From Bacillota bacterium (lineage in GTDB: Bacteria; Bacillota; Limnochordia; DTU087; JAAYGB01): a stretch of 51,216 bases of DNA. Location: the NCBI GenBank assembly GCA_012727955.1, contig JAAYGB010000011.1, forward strand, positions 1 through 51,216, in the 5' to 3' direction. Made by a program: the position numbers and the translations under genes. Positions 8,371 to 14,978 of the stretch are shown here, piece after piece. Positions within the stretch are counted from its first letter, which is position 1. Each line of letters starts with the position of its first letter. A model generated the notes under the pieces. That model searched no databases and was not told the DNA's origin. It was given only the letters and a program-made list of their open reading frames with translations.

Positions 8371-8907
8371 ATGAGAAAAAGACGCTTCATGATTCTATCC
8401 TTGGCCGTGGTTCTAGTCCTAGGTACAGTGGGCATTGCGGTGGCTGCTAACCTGGACGAAGCGAAAACCAGGGTCCAGTTGATCCTCGAGCCCTATGCCG
8501 AAGTGGCCTTTGGTAGCACTGGTCTTCTCTTGCGTGCCAGTATTCCCGAGGGCGGTAGAGGCTCAACGGGGCTTGTGATTAAGACCAACACTCAACTGGA
8601 TGTGACCATTAGCTCGGGTGGTTTCGGTACAGCAGCCAGCGATAATGACGAGGTGGATCCCTTTGTTAAGTATGAACTAACTCGAAGTGGTCATGACTGG
8701 TCTATCGGATTTGGTGCCGGTGAAGCTAGCAGCTTCGTTACTCCAACGGACTATCATCCCAACGGCAAGTACGGAAATGGACTGTTTGACTATGAGCTGC
8801 AGGCGGAGTTTGACGCAGCCAATGCCGATGAAGACTGGTGGAAATTCACCTCTGACCTCCACTATTTTGACGACATTGTTATCACAGTGACTAAGAAGGC
8901 AGACTAG
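8371..8907 (+). CDS. Secreted fimbrial-subunit-like protein, paralogue 3
   Basis: A 178-residue exported protein (signal peptide to about residue 25, LAVVLVLGTVGIAVAA) with a strong AAAGGAGG site. It shares the family layout: an early strand (VQLILEPYAEVAFG), the middle segment KTNTQLDVTISSGGFG, which fits the TNT-x-V-S-GF pattern best of all the copies, and a final strand DDIVITVTKKAD. The mature part is acidic, glycine-rich and has no cysteine. It is separated from the chaperone-like gene by 78 bases that include TTTGACC at 8317, similar to the motif upstream of later paralogues, so it may also have its own promoter. A strong terminator follows. Confidence 0.62.
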   Translation: MRKRRFMILSLAVVLVLGTVGIAVAANLDEAKTRVQLILEPYAEVAFGSTGLLLRASIPEGGRGSTGLVIKTNTQLDVTISSGGFGTAASDNDEVDPFVKYELTRSGHDWSIGFGAGEASSFVTPTDYHPNGKYGNGLFDYELQAEFDAANADEDWWKFTSDLHYFDDIVITVTKKAD

Positions 8908-8922
8908 GTATACAGACTTGAA

Positions 8923-8951
8923 GGCGGTTGGGTTGATCCAGCCGCCTTTTT
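8923..8951 (+). terminator. Rho-independent terminator after paralogue 3
   Basis: A 9-bp stem (GGCGGTTGG / CCAGCCGCC, one G-T pair) with loop GTTGAT is followed by TTTTT. It ends the first block of the surface-protein locus, just before the intron remnant. Confidence 0.88.
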
Positions 8952-8968
8952 GTGTGTCTGGCATGTCT

Positions 8969-9415
8969 GTTGCGCCGATGGGCTGAAAGAAGCCCTGTCG
9001 CCTAACCAGCGGGAAGACAACCCGTAAGCAGACGTTACCGGTGGCGGTAGGGTCTAGAGGAAGCTGAAGGGGTGGCGTGGAACGAAGCGAAAGCGAACCG
9101 AATATGGCTCATTAGGTGGATAACCTTGCGAAAAATGGGAAAGCCCAAAAGCTGGATAACCTAGTGAGTTTGAACGGTCGGATTCAAGCCAAGGCAGACT
9201 TACCCAGGGAGATACCCGTATCACCCTGGGTAAGTCCGATCAAGCGGAAACGCAAGTGAAAGATGAAGTGGTGCAGGAGGCAGATGAGTCCGTAGTAGTT
9301 ATGAACCCCCAGCCAAAGAAGGCTGGTAACAGACCGGAGGGTAAGACTGCGGGGACAATAACCGAAGCGTTATTGGGCTGACAGGGCCGAAAGGAGCTGT
9401 CGATTGCGAAGGGAC
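8969..9415 (+). mobile_element. Degenerate group II intron (5' domains only)
   Basis: The stretch has the look of the 5' ribozyme part of a bacterial group II intron: a near-consensus 5' end (TTGCGCC for GTGCGCC), the GTCTAGAGGAAGCTG element, AGCGAAAGCGAACC, paired GACTTACCCAGGG / CCCTGGGTAAGTC arms of a domain I stem, and GATGAGTCCGTAGTAG just before a reverse-transcriptase start. Only about 26 codons of the protein remain, and I see no domain V hairpin downstream. It is therefore a 3'-truncated, immobile relic. The 3' limit is approximate. It lies between two subunit-like genes, in the intergenic region after a terminator, a common landing site for such introns. Confidence 0.72.
9301..9381 (+). 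pseudogene. N-terminal stub of group II intron reverse transcriptase
   Basis: A 26-codon reading frame starting at ATG 9301 encodes MNPQPKKAGNRPEGKTAG and ends at TGA. The beginning resembles the first residues of group II intron-encoded proteins, which often read MNxKxKKxxNRPEGK. The reverse transcriptase, maturase and endonuclease domains are all missing. The position, right after the GATGAGTCCGTAGTAG element of domain IV, fits this reading. Confidence 0.5.
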
Positions 9416-9537
9416 AAGGCTAAGGCTGCCCACCTAGCCTTGCTCTACTCGATGTGTGCTCCCAGGCTATTTCCTTCGAGAGAAAGTGAGCGGGGAAACC
9501 AGAACTTGAGTGGTGTTTGATATCTTTCTAATTGGTC

Positions 9538-9716
9538 TTTGAACGGGACTAGCTACTCTATACGTGAAACATCGATCTGAGAGAAGGGCTCGGTTTAACT
9601 CGAAGGAGGGACAGTTCGGTATCGTGAGCCCGTAGTGTGTTAGCCTCGAAAACTGAGGCCGACACAGTGAAAGATGTGTGTAATCTAGTCTCAAGAAGAG
9701 CAAGGAGGAATTTCCA
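9538..9716 (+). promoter_or_regulatory. Leader of paralogue 4 with conserved TTTGAAC-GGGACTAGCTA motif
   Basis: The motif TTTGAACGGGACTAGCTA at 9538 is repeated almost exactly upstream of paralogue 5 (10482) and in diverged form upstream of paralogue 6 (11295). Each is followed by CTAT/ATAT-like bases at a fixed distance, as in a promoter. About 50 bases later the three leaders share purine-rich AAGGRGGGA sequences and GGCTCG/GAGCCGG elements. GGGCTC (about 9588) can pair with GAGCCC (about 9625), so a structured 5' leader of roughly 150 bases is likely. The sigma factor or regulator is unknown. AAGGAGG at 9702-9708 serves the GTG start. Confidence 0.45.
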
Positions 9717-10331
9717 GTGAGAAAGAGTTTAGTCTTAGCGTTGATGTTAATGATCGTCCTCAGCTTGAGCGTTCTAGCTGCTGCAAAGGAGCATGATTAT
9801 CCAACTACACCATTGCTTCCCAACTCCCTTGAATCAGACTGGAGTGTTCGGGAAATCGAAGTAGATATCGATGTGTTCTCCTTTGTCTATGTCGCTGAAT
9901 TCAGCACCGAGCCAATGTTCTTTGACCTAGACTCGCCGGCAGCGATGGGCGAAGCCTATAACATTACCAGACCCGTTGTATTTGGAACCAACACGCCTAT
10001 TAGGATCACCTTGTCAGAGGACTTTACCGGGAAGTTCCCGGCAACCGAGGCTCTGAACACTGCGATTCTACTGCAGAGACCTAGGAATGGAGCCTTTAAT
10101 CCGACTTCATCCTGGACGCGAACCGGCCAGCCTGGTACGAGCTCTGCACGAGCCGTATATACATTCGCCCCCGGAAAGCACGTGGGACAACTCAATGTAG
10201 GTATTGGATGGTACAACACAGGAGCGACGAGTCAGGATGCCGGTAACTGGGATGATCTTCCTTGGTGGGAAGTGTTAGCTGGAGAGTACAAAGGTACGAT
10301 TACAATGACTATTGAGGATATGCGTCAATAG
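9717..10331 (+). CDS. Secreted fimbrial-subunit-like protein, paralogue 4
   Basis: A 204-residue exported protein with a signal peptide (KSLVLALMLMIVLSLSVLAAA). It has the early strand IEVDIDVFSFVYVAEF, the middle GTNTPIRITLSEDF segment and the ending DDLPWWEVLAGEYKGTITMTI. That ending is closely matched by paralogue 5 (DELPWWKVLKGEYEGEITLIV), so these two adjacent genes are recent relatives. The last strand after AGEY is the part expected to complete a neighbouring subunit if these assemble by strand exchange; that is inference. It is the first intact gene downstream of the intron remnant. The gene has its own leader and its own terminator and so forms a separate transcription unit within the locus. 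Confidence 0.62.
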   Translation: MRKSLVLALMLMIVLSLSVLAAAKEHDYPTTPLLPNSLESDWSVREIEVDIDVFSFVYVAEFSTEPMFFDLDSPAAMGEAYNITRPVVFGTNTPIRITLSEDFTGKFPATEALNTAILLQRPRNGAFNPTSSWTRTGQPGTSSARAVYTFAPGKHVGQLNVGIGWYNTGATSQDAGNWDDLPWWEVLAGEYKGTITMTIEDMRQ

Positions 10332-10352
10332 ACCTTCCTATCCAGAAGGCAG

Positions 10353-10390
10353 GGCCTCACTCTATTGCGATGGAGTGAGGCCTTGCGTTG
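10353..10390 (+). terminator. Terminator after paralogue 4
   Basis: A 10-bp stem (GGCCTCACTC / GAGTGAGGCC) around a 10-base loop containing TATTGCGAT is followed by a weak T-containing tail. The stem sequence is nearly the same as that of the terminator after paralogue 5, which supports duplication of a whole leader-gene-terminator unit. Confidence 0.75.
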
Positions 10391-10481
10391 TATTACCCCT
10401 GAGCAGCGCGCAGCGGCAAATAAGGGGAATAAGCCAATAAAATTAACTTTTGACTCCCTTTTGAGTCCTGTTTGACTGAGA

Positions 10482-10653
10482 TTTGACCGGGACTAGCTAT
10501 CATATATTCGGCAAAATCGCGCAGTCCGAATAAAGGGGGAATGGCTCGTCTAGTGCGTTGGACAGATGCTTGAGTCGCGTTGATGCTCATATTATTGGCA
10601 CGGAATTCGGCAGTTTAGAAATGGGCACAAAAAAGCTTGAAAGGAGTACTCAA
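10482..10653 (+). promoter_or_regulatory. Leader of paralogue 5 with conserved TTTGACC-GGGACTAGCTA motif
   Basis: TTTGACCGGGACTAGCTA at 10482 is the second copy of the leader motif of this locus, with ATATT following at the spacing seen in the first copy. An AAAGGGGGAATGGCTCG stretch at about 10535 parallels AAGGGGGGATTAGCCG in the next leader. A further TTTGACT lies ten bases upstream and could be the true -35 element. AAAGGAG precedes ATG 10654. Confidence 0.45.
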
Positions 10654-11187
10654 ATGAAAAAGAGTTTGGTTATGGTATTGATGTTGTTGCTGGCTCTCGG
10701 GACAACCGCTACGGCCGCCACCCGTGATACCGCTAAGGTAAAGCTTGCCGTAGACGTTCCTGGCCATGTCGAGATTGCAGGTTTGACGAGCGATAGCGTG
10801 TTATCCGTCTCCATGAAGGAGCCAGGGGATCAAAGTACAACGAGAATGGCTTCTCTTCGGTTCGAGGTATTGACAAATACCCGTGTGAAATTCGGTTTTG
10901 CCAATGACGATAAGTTCCCTCGGTTGACTCTAAGGGATGAGGAAGGCAATGTACTTGCAGGATTCAAAGATCCTGGTAATCCGGAGTGGAGCAATCCCCT
11001 AAAATCCGATATTCAAATCAGAGGCGGGGAAGTGTCAGGTACATACAAGTATGTAGATGCCGGGCGACATTACGAATGGCTGGATTTCAGAGTCCACTGG
11101 GATAGCAGGGATGAACTTCCCTGGTGGAAGGTTCTTAAAGGGGAGTATGAAGGCGAAATCACGCTGATAGTTCAAGAGGTAGATTAG
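10654..11187 (+). CDS. Secreted fimbrial-subunit-like protein, paralogue 5
   Basis: A 177-residue exported protein (signal peptide MKKSLVMVLMLLLALGTTATA). Family features are the early strand KVKLAVDVPGHVEIAG, the middle EVLTNTRVKFGFANDDKF and the terminal strand KGEYEGEITLIVQEVD. The tryptophan pair in DELPWWKVL is shared with paralogue 4. The mature protein is highly charged and lacks cysteine. ATG 10654 is chosen because of the preceding AAAGGAG and because the signal peptide starts exactly there; an open frame further upstream is not coding-like. It is a monocistronic unit with its own leader and terminator. Confidence 0.62.
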   Translation: MKKSLVMVLMLLLALGTTATAATRDTAKVKLAVDVPGHVEIAGLTSDSVLSVSMKEPGDQSTTRMASLRFEVLTNTRVKFGFANDDKFPRLTLRDEEGNVLAGFKDPGNPEWSNPLKSDIQIRGGEVSGTYKYVDAGRHYEWLDFRVHWDSRDELPWWKVLKGEYEGEITLIVQEVD

Positions 11188-11223
11188 TCCTTCCCCGTGA
11201 AGGGTTCATAGACAAGGTGTTTT

Positions 11224-11260
11224 GGCCTCACTCTATGCGATGAGTGAGGCTTTTCTTTTG
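11224..11260 (+). terminator. Terminator after paralogue 5
   Basis: The stem GCCTCACTC / GAGTGAGGC with loop TATGCGAT is followed by TTTTCTTTT. It is almost a copy of the terminator after paralogue 4, differing mainly by a shorter loop. Confidence 0.88.
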
Positions 11261-11294
11261 CCTTTGACTAAGCTCTAAGATCTATCTGATTGGA

Positions 11295-11674
11295 TTCTGA
11301 ATGGGACAGAGTATGCTATGTCTGGTGAGTGAAAAGAGCCGGTTTACAAATAGACAATGGTTCGGTCTTGAAGGGGGGATTAGCCGATCTAGTAATGCGT
11401 TCTGCAGTTGCGTTGTGTTGGCTGTCAAAATACTCTGACGTCATGCTAGAAAACACGAAGTCAGAGTAGCATATGACTAGGAGATCAGCATAGGATCTAG
11501 AGTATCTGTGGTTTGGGAAATGTCGTAAGCCACGTTGTTGAGTCCAGTATTTACCTGGACCTTCGTAGTCCCGTCGATGTCGTTTCCTCTGGTAGTAAAA
11601 ACCTAAACGGGCACCTATGGGAGTGGCGTTGAGCTATACGGGATCGCTTCACAAATCAATGAGGAGGAAATGAA
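11295..11674 (+). promoter_or_regulatory. Long leader of paralogue 6
   Basis: This 380-base stretch has no credible gene. It begins with TTCTGAATGGGAC, the diverged third copy of the leader motif, then GAGCCGGTTTA and AAGGGGGGATTAGCCG, which parallel the other two leaders. Further down, ACTCTGAC (about 11430) and GTCAGAGT (about 11460) form an 8-bp inverted repeat around a 20-base loop. The leader is more than twice as long as its two relatives, so it may carry an extra regulatory structure. GAGGAGGA precedes ATG 11675. Confidence 0.4.
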
Positions 11675-12175
11675 ATGAAAAAAGTGTTGTTTCTCACCCT
11701 AGTATTGGTAGTTGCCTTGGGAGCTGTTGCCATGGCCAAGTCAGCCAGTGATAGCTTTGATGTTAAGCTTAATATTCTACACTATGTTGAATTAGTGCTT
11801 CCCGACAGCTTGAATCTTGAGGATATCAACTTTGCGGACGGCTATGGCAGGACCCTGTCCACGACAATGAAGCTCTACACCAATGATGATGTCTATGTAC
11901 GTTTAGAGTCTGCAGGATTTGTCGATGCTGAGGGCAACGAGAGCCCTACGCTTAATCAGTGGGTTCAATACAGCTGGACTCCTGGTACCGGCCATCCCTT
12001 CTTCCTCGGAGCCGGCAAGAGCGTAGGAGGTTGGGGACCCTACGGATACGACTTCACTGGCAGTGTTATTGACATGCCCCTCAAGGTGATTTTCAAGGCG
12101 CCCAAAGCCGATTGGTTTGCTGCACGTGCCGGTGACTACAGCGACGTGATCACGGTGACGGTTTTCGCGAAGTAG
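11675..12175 (+). CDS. Secreted fimbrial-subunit-like protein, paralogue 6
   Basis: A 166-residue exported protein with signal peptide MKKVLFLTLVLVVALGAVAMA. It gives the clearest view of the family: the early strand DSFDVKLNILHYVELVLPDSL, the middle YTNDDVYVRLESAGF, and the C-terminal ARAGDYSDVITVTVFAK. The ending closely follows the AGxYxDxxTVTV strand known from spore-coat-U and related fimbrial subunits. No sortase motif, lipobox or membrane anchor is present, so attachment would have to be non-covalent or by polymerisation. It is the last member of the array and has a strong terminator. Function is inferred. Confidence 0.65.
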   Translation: MKKVLFLTLVLVVALGAVAMAKSASDSFDVKLNILHYVELVLPDSLNLEDINFADGYGRTLSTTMKLYTNDDVYVRLESAGFVDAEGNESPTLNQWVQYSWTPGTGHPFFLGAGKSVGGWGPYGYDFTGSVIDMPLKVIFKAPKADWFAARAGDYSDVITVTVFAK

Positions 12176-12298
12176 TCTAGGATAGAGTATAGGGCACCTT
12201 ATTCTGCAAACCTATGGGGTTTCGTCTGCAGCTTGACAGGAACCCATTCCAATTAGAAATGTAAGACGGCAACTTGTTGGTTTCCGACGGACATTGCG

Positions 12299-12334
12299 GC
12301 GTTAGTGCTCAGCATCTGAGTACTAGCGCTTTTC
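12299..12334 (+). terminator. Terminator after paralogue 6
   Basis: A 14-bp inverted repeat (GCGTTAGTGCTCAG / CTGAGTACTAGCGC) around CAT is followed by TTTTTC. It closes the surface-protein locus before the arsenic operon. Confidence 0.85.
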
Positions 12335-12439
12335 TTATGCGTTACCTGCGGTGCGTAAAGCCGAGACGACGGCAGACTAGGTTGTCCATGGCTCTCAGTG
12401 CCTCTACACGGAAGGGAAAGCAGTTGAGTCAAGATTCGG

Positions 12440-12493
12440 TTGACCAGGAAAGATAAGCATGTTAGCATATAAGCGAATACTTAATCACAAGGG
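12440..12493 (+). promoter_or_regulatory. Promoter and probable ArsR operator
   Basis: TTGACC (12440-12445) and TAGCAT (12463-12468) are separated by 17 bases and form a good sigma-A-type promoter. The AT-rich TAAGCATGTTAGCATATAAGCGAATACTTA segment spans the -10 region and contains repeated TAAGC/CTTA half-sites like those bound by ArsR-family repressors. The operator assignment is inferred. Confidence 0.55.
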
Positions 12494-12877
12494 GTGGTAG
12501 TCATCACCGAACTGGTTGAACAGATGAAGGTATTAGGGAACATGACCAGGTTGAAGTTGTTGAAGCTTCTAGCCTATCAGGAGTACTGCGTATGTGAGTT
12601 GGCTGCCATCATCGGAATCAGTCAGCCGGGAGTGTCCCAGCATCTGCAAAGACTGAAACAAGTTGGGTTCGTGACGGAACGAAAGGATAGTCAGTGGGTG
12701 TACTACAAAGCCGATGAAGGGGCTCTGCATCGGTTTCAACGGGAGTTCGCTGAGTTCCTGGCTGCGGATGTAGGCACCATTCCGGAATTGGAAGCTGAGA
12801 TGAACCAAGTAGCCGGTTTAGAGCAAAATCCCCTGGTAATTGCCTGTAAGCCTAGGCGTGGGGGAAAGCTAAACTAA
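12494..12877 (+). CDS. arsR: ArsR-family metalloregulator
   Basis: A 127-residue winged-helix repressor of the ArsR/SmtB family. Helix-turn-helix residues ELAAIIGISQPGVSQHLQRL (about 35-55) and the beta-wing VTERKDSQWVYYK follow in the usual order. The CVC motif at about residues 32-34 (EYCVCEL) matches the ELCVCDL arsenite/antimonite-binding site. It would repress its own operon until As(III) or Sb(III) binds. The GTG start has a poor Shine-Dalgarno, so the exact first codon is uncertain. The arsenate reductase gene starts within 16 bases of its stop. Confidence 0.88.
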   Translation: MVVITELVEQMKVLGNMTRLKLLKLLAYQEYCVCELAAIIGISQPGVSQHLQRLKQVGFVTERKDSQWVYYKADEGALHRFQREFAEFLAADVGTIPELEAEMNQVAGLEQNPLVIACKPRRGGKLN

Positions 12878-12892
12878 GTGGAGGGATCGATG

Positions 12893-13315
12893 ATGGAAAA
12901 GCGCCCCATTCGGATCATGTTCTTGTGTACCGGAAACTCTTGTCGCAGTCAGATGGCTGAGGGCTTGGCCAAGGCCTTGGGGGAAGGGAAAGCAGAGGTT
13001 TACAGCGCCGGACTGGAGCCCCACGGGATTAATCCCCGAGCTGTTGCGGTGATGAGGGAAATCGGCATCGATATCTCCGCTAACACCTCCGATGTCATCG
13101 ACCAAGAACTACTTAGCAGCATGGACTATGCCATTACCCTTTGTTCCCATGCTGAGGAATACTGTCCGGTGACACCACCGTCGGTACAAAGACTCCATTG
13201 GGCTTTCGAAGATCCCGCCAAGGCTGCAGGTTCCGAGGAGGAAATTATGGAGAAATTCCGCGAAGTGCGGGATTCTATTGCCCGTCGGATCAAGCAGTGG
13301 CTTGCTTCAATCTAG
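12893..13315 (+). CDS. arsC: Arsenate reductase, low-molecular-weight phosphatase type
   Basis: This cytoplasmic enzyme reduces arsenate to arsenite using a thioredoxin-type cascade. The 140-residue protein has the P-loop CTGNSCR with Cys12 as the nucleophile, and the redox pair Cys84 and Cys91 (CSHAEEYC), the same 7-residue spacing as Staphylococcus pI258 ArsC Cys82/Cys89. This points to arsenate reductase rather than tyrosine phosphatase. GGAGGG lies 7 bases before ATG 12893; ATG 12890 is also possible. The thioredoxin-like gene downstream may supply reducing power. Confidence 0.9.
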   Translation: MEKRPIRIMFLCTGNSCRSQMAEGLAKALGEGKAEVYSAGLEPHGINPRAVAVMREIGIDISANTSDVIDQELLSSMDYAITLCSHAEEYCPVTPPSVQRLHWAFEDPAKAAGSEEEIMEKFREVRDSIARRIKQWLASI

Positions 13316-13383
13316 CCGGTGAAGGGTCATCTTCCTGCTAGGATAGATCTGCATACTTTAGCCTATGGGAGGAGAAATCGCAG

Positions 13384-13617
13384 GTGAATATCAAGGTGTT
13401 GGGTTCCGGTTGTGCCAAATGTAATCAGTTAGAGGAGCTGGTGCGGGAAGTCGTCAAAGATGAGGGTCTGGATGCTGCCATCGAAAAGGTTACCGATGTG
13501 GCCAAGATCATTGGCTACGGGGTGATGAGCACGCCTGCCCTTGTCGTTGATGAAAAGGTGGTTTGCAGCGGCACACTGCCAAGTAAGGGCAAACTGAAAG
13601 AGCTGCTGATGCAGTAG
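13384..13617 (+). CDS. Small thioredoxin-like redox-active disulfide protein
   Basis: A 77-residue protein with an early CAKC active site (residues 10-13) and the cis-proline region STPALVVDEKVV, followed by a GxLPSKxxLKELL helix. This is the compact glutaredoxin/thioredoxin fold family called redox-active disulfide protein 2. Members of this family are often adjacent to DUF318-type permeases and ArsR regulators, as here. It probably hands electrons to the arsenate reductase or keeps metal-binding thiols of the permease reduced. GTG 13384 follows GGGAGGAGAAATCGCAG. Confidence 0.88.
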   Translation: MNIKVLGSGCAKCNQLEELVREVVKDEGLDAAIEKVTDVAKIIGYGVMSTPALVVDEKVVCSGTLPSKGKLKELLMQ

Positions 13618-13707
13618 GCAGCATTGTGCCTGGACGCAGAATAGTAAGGGGCGCTGCCAGTCGCAGTGCCCTATTGTTCTTGATGCCTTCGTGGGAAGGG
13701 GATTTTG

Positions 13708-14727
13708 ATGATCGTACTTCGGTGGCTCAACGACCAAGTGCTCAAGATGGAGTGGTTGGCGGTCCTGGTTGAACGGTTGGTTGTTTCTGTATTTGGTCTT
13801 GATGTGACTAGTGGACTTGGGGGCAGTATCCACTTTTTCATCTATGACACGGTGAAGATCTTTCTCCTGTTGTCGGCACTAATCTTTGGAATTTCCTATA
13901 TTCAAAGCTACTTCCCACCGGAACGAACTCGCAGGATTCTGGGAAGATTCGATGGAATCGGCGCTAACCTGCTTGGAGCCTTAATGGGAACAATTACTCC
14001 CTTTTGCTCCTGTTCATCGATTCCGATCTTCATCGGGTTTATCAATGCCGGCTTGCCCATCGGGGTCACCTTTTCTTTTCTCATCTCATCGCCCTTGGTT
14101 GACTTGGCCTCAATCCTGTTACTGGCCAGCATTCTCAACTGGAAGATTGCCTCAGCCTATGTGGTAGTTGGTATCCTGTTGGCCGTTACCGGGGGCAGTA
14201 TCATCAGTAAGCTCAAGCTGGAGAAATATATCGAGCCCTTTGTCTACAACATTGAAGTGGCGGCCACCAGCCCGGCTGATTTCACTCTTTTCAGGATGAC
14301 TTCCAGGGAACGGATTGAATTTGCCCATGCCCAGGTCAAGGACATTGTACACCGGGTGTGGCTCTACGTCCTCATCGGGGTGGGCGTTGGAGCAGCGATT
14401 CACAACTGGATCCCTGAGTCTGCGATCACAGCCCTGTTAGGAGAGAAGAATGCTTTCTCAGTAGTGCTCGCCACTGTGGCAGGGTTACCCATGTATGCAG
14501 ATATCTTCGGTACTTTGCCAATTGCTGAAGCTTTAGTGGCTAAGGGTGTTGGGATCGGTACGGTTCTAACCTTCATGATGGCGGTGACGGCCACGTCATT
14601 GCCGTCGTTGATCCTGTTGAAGAAGGTGGTTAAAGCGAGGCTATTGGCGGTCTTTGTCGGAGTGGTTACCTTCGGGATTATCATCATTGGTTATATCTTT
14701 AACGCCCTTGGGTATCGGTTCATTTAG
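13708..14727 (+). CDS. Permease of the DUF318/ArsP-like family
   Basis: A membrane protein of about 339 residues with eight or so hydrophobic segments. The signature CSCSSIPIFIGF (about 100-111) with neighbouring PLVDL and the second-half repeat PMYADIFGTLPIAEAL identify the COG0701 (PF03773) permease family, which includes the organoarsenical exporter ArsP. With ArsR and ArsC upstream, an efflux role for arsenite or a related metalloid is likely, in place of ArsB or Acr3. The cysteines in CSCSS could contact the metalloid or the small redox protein. ATG 13708 is preferred over the TTG just before it, because AAGGGG lies at a good distance. Confidence 0.85.
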   Translation: MIVLRWLNDQVLKMEWLAVLVERLVVSVFGLDVTSGLGGSIHFFIYDTVKIFLLLSALIFGISYIQSYFPPERTRRILGRFDGIGANLLGALMGTITPFCSCSSIPIFIGFINAGLPIGVTFSFLISSPLVDLASILLLASILNWKIASAYVVVGILLAVTGGSIISKLKLEKYIEPFVYNIEVAATSPADFTLFRMTSRERIEFAHAQVKDIVHRVWLYVLIGVGVGAAIHNWIPESAITALLGEKNAFSVVLATVAGLPMYADIFGTLPIAEALVAKGVGIGTVLTFMMAVTATSLPSLILLKKVVKARLLAVFVGVVTFGIIIIGYIFNALGYRFI

Positions 14728-14764
14728 ATTGACCCTTAAATTGCAATATTTAACTTCGGTTAGG

Positions 14765-14796
14765 AGAGCGACGGTCGCGGGCTGTCGCTCTTGTCG
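14765..14796 (+). terminator. Probable terminator after the arsenic operon
   Basis: An 8-bp stem AGAGCGAC / GTCGCTCT with an 11-base GC-rich loop is followed by TGTCG, so the T-run is weak. It is the best candidate for ending the operon. Confidence 0.5.
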
Positions 14797-14978
14797 TCTC
14801 AGGGAACTTGCAGCATCTGGGAGCTGATGGAAAGGTACCGTTTGGGCCAGGTTTTGTTGGTTCCTAGGAAGCGGAGTTGCTCCCTAGCTCATATGCTGCG
14901 TGAGCCGATGGCTTTTGGGGTACAAATATGATGGTCGGTTGCGGCCGTAGTCTGAACAAAAGAGATGGGGAGGAAGCC

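Noticed and set aside
9538-11674. Possible c-di-GMP or other known riboswitch in the secreted-protein leaders
   Set aside because: Key conserved blocks of the known classes I could recall are not present; only the shared motif itself is reported.
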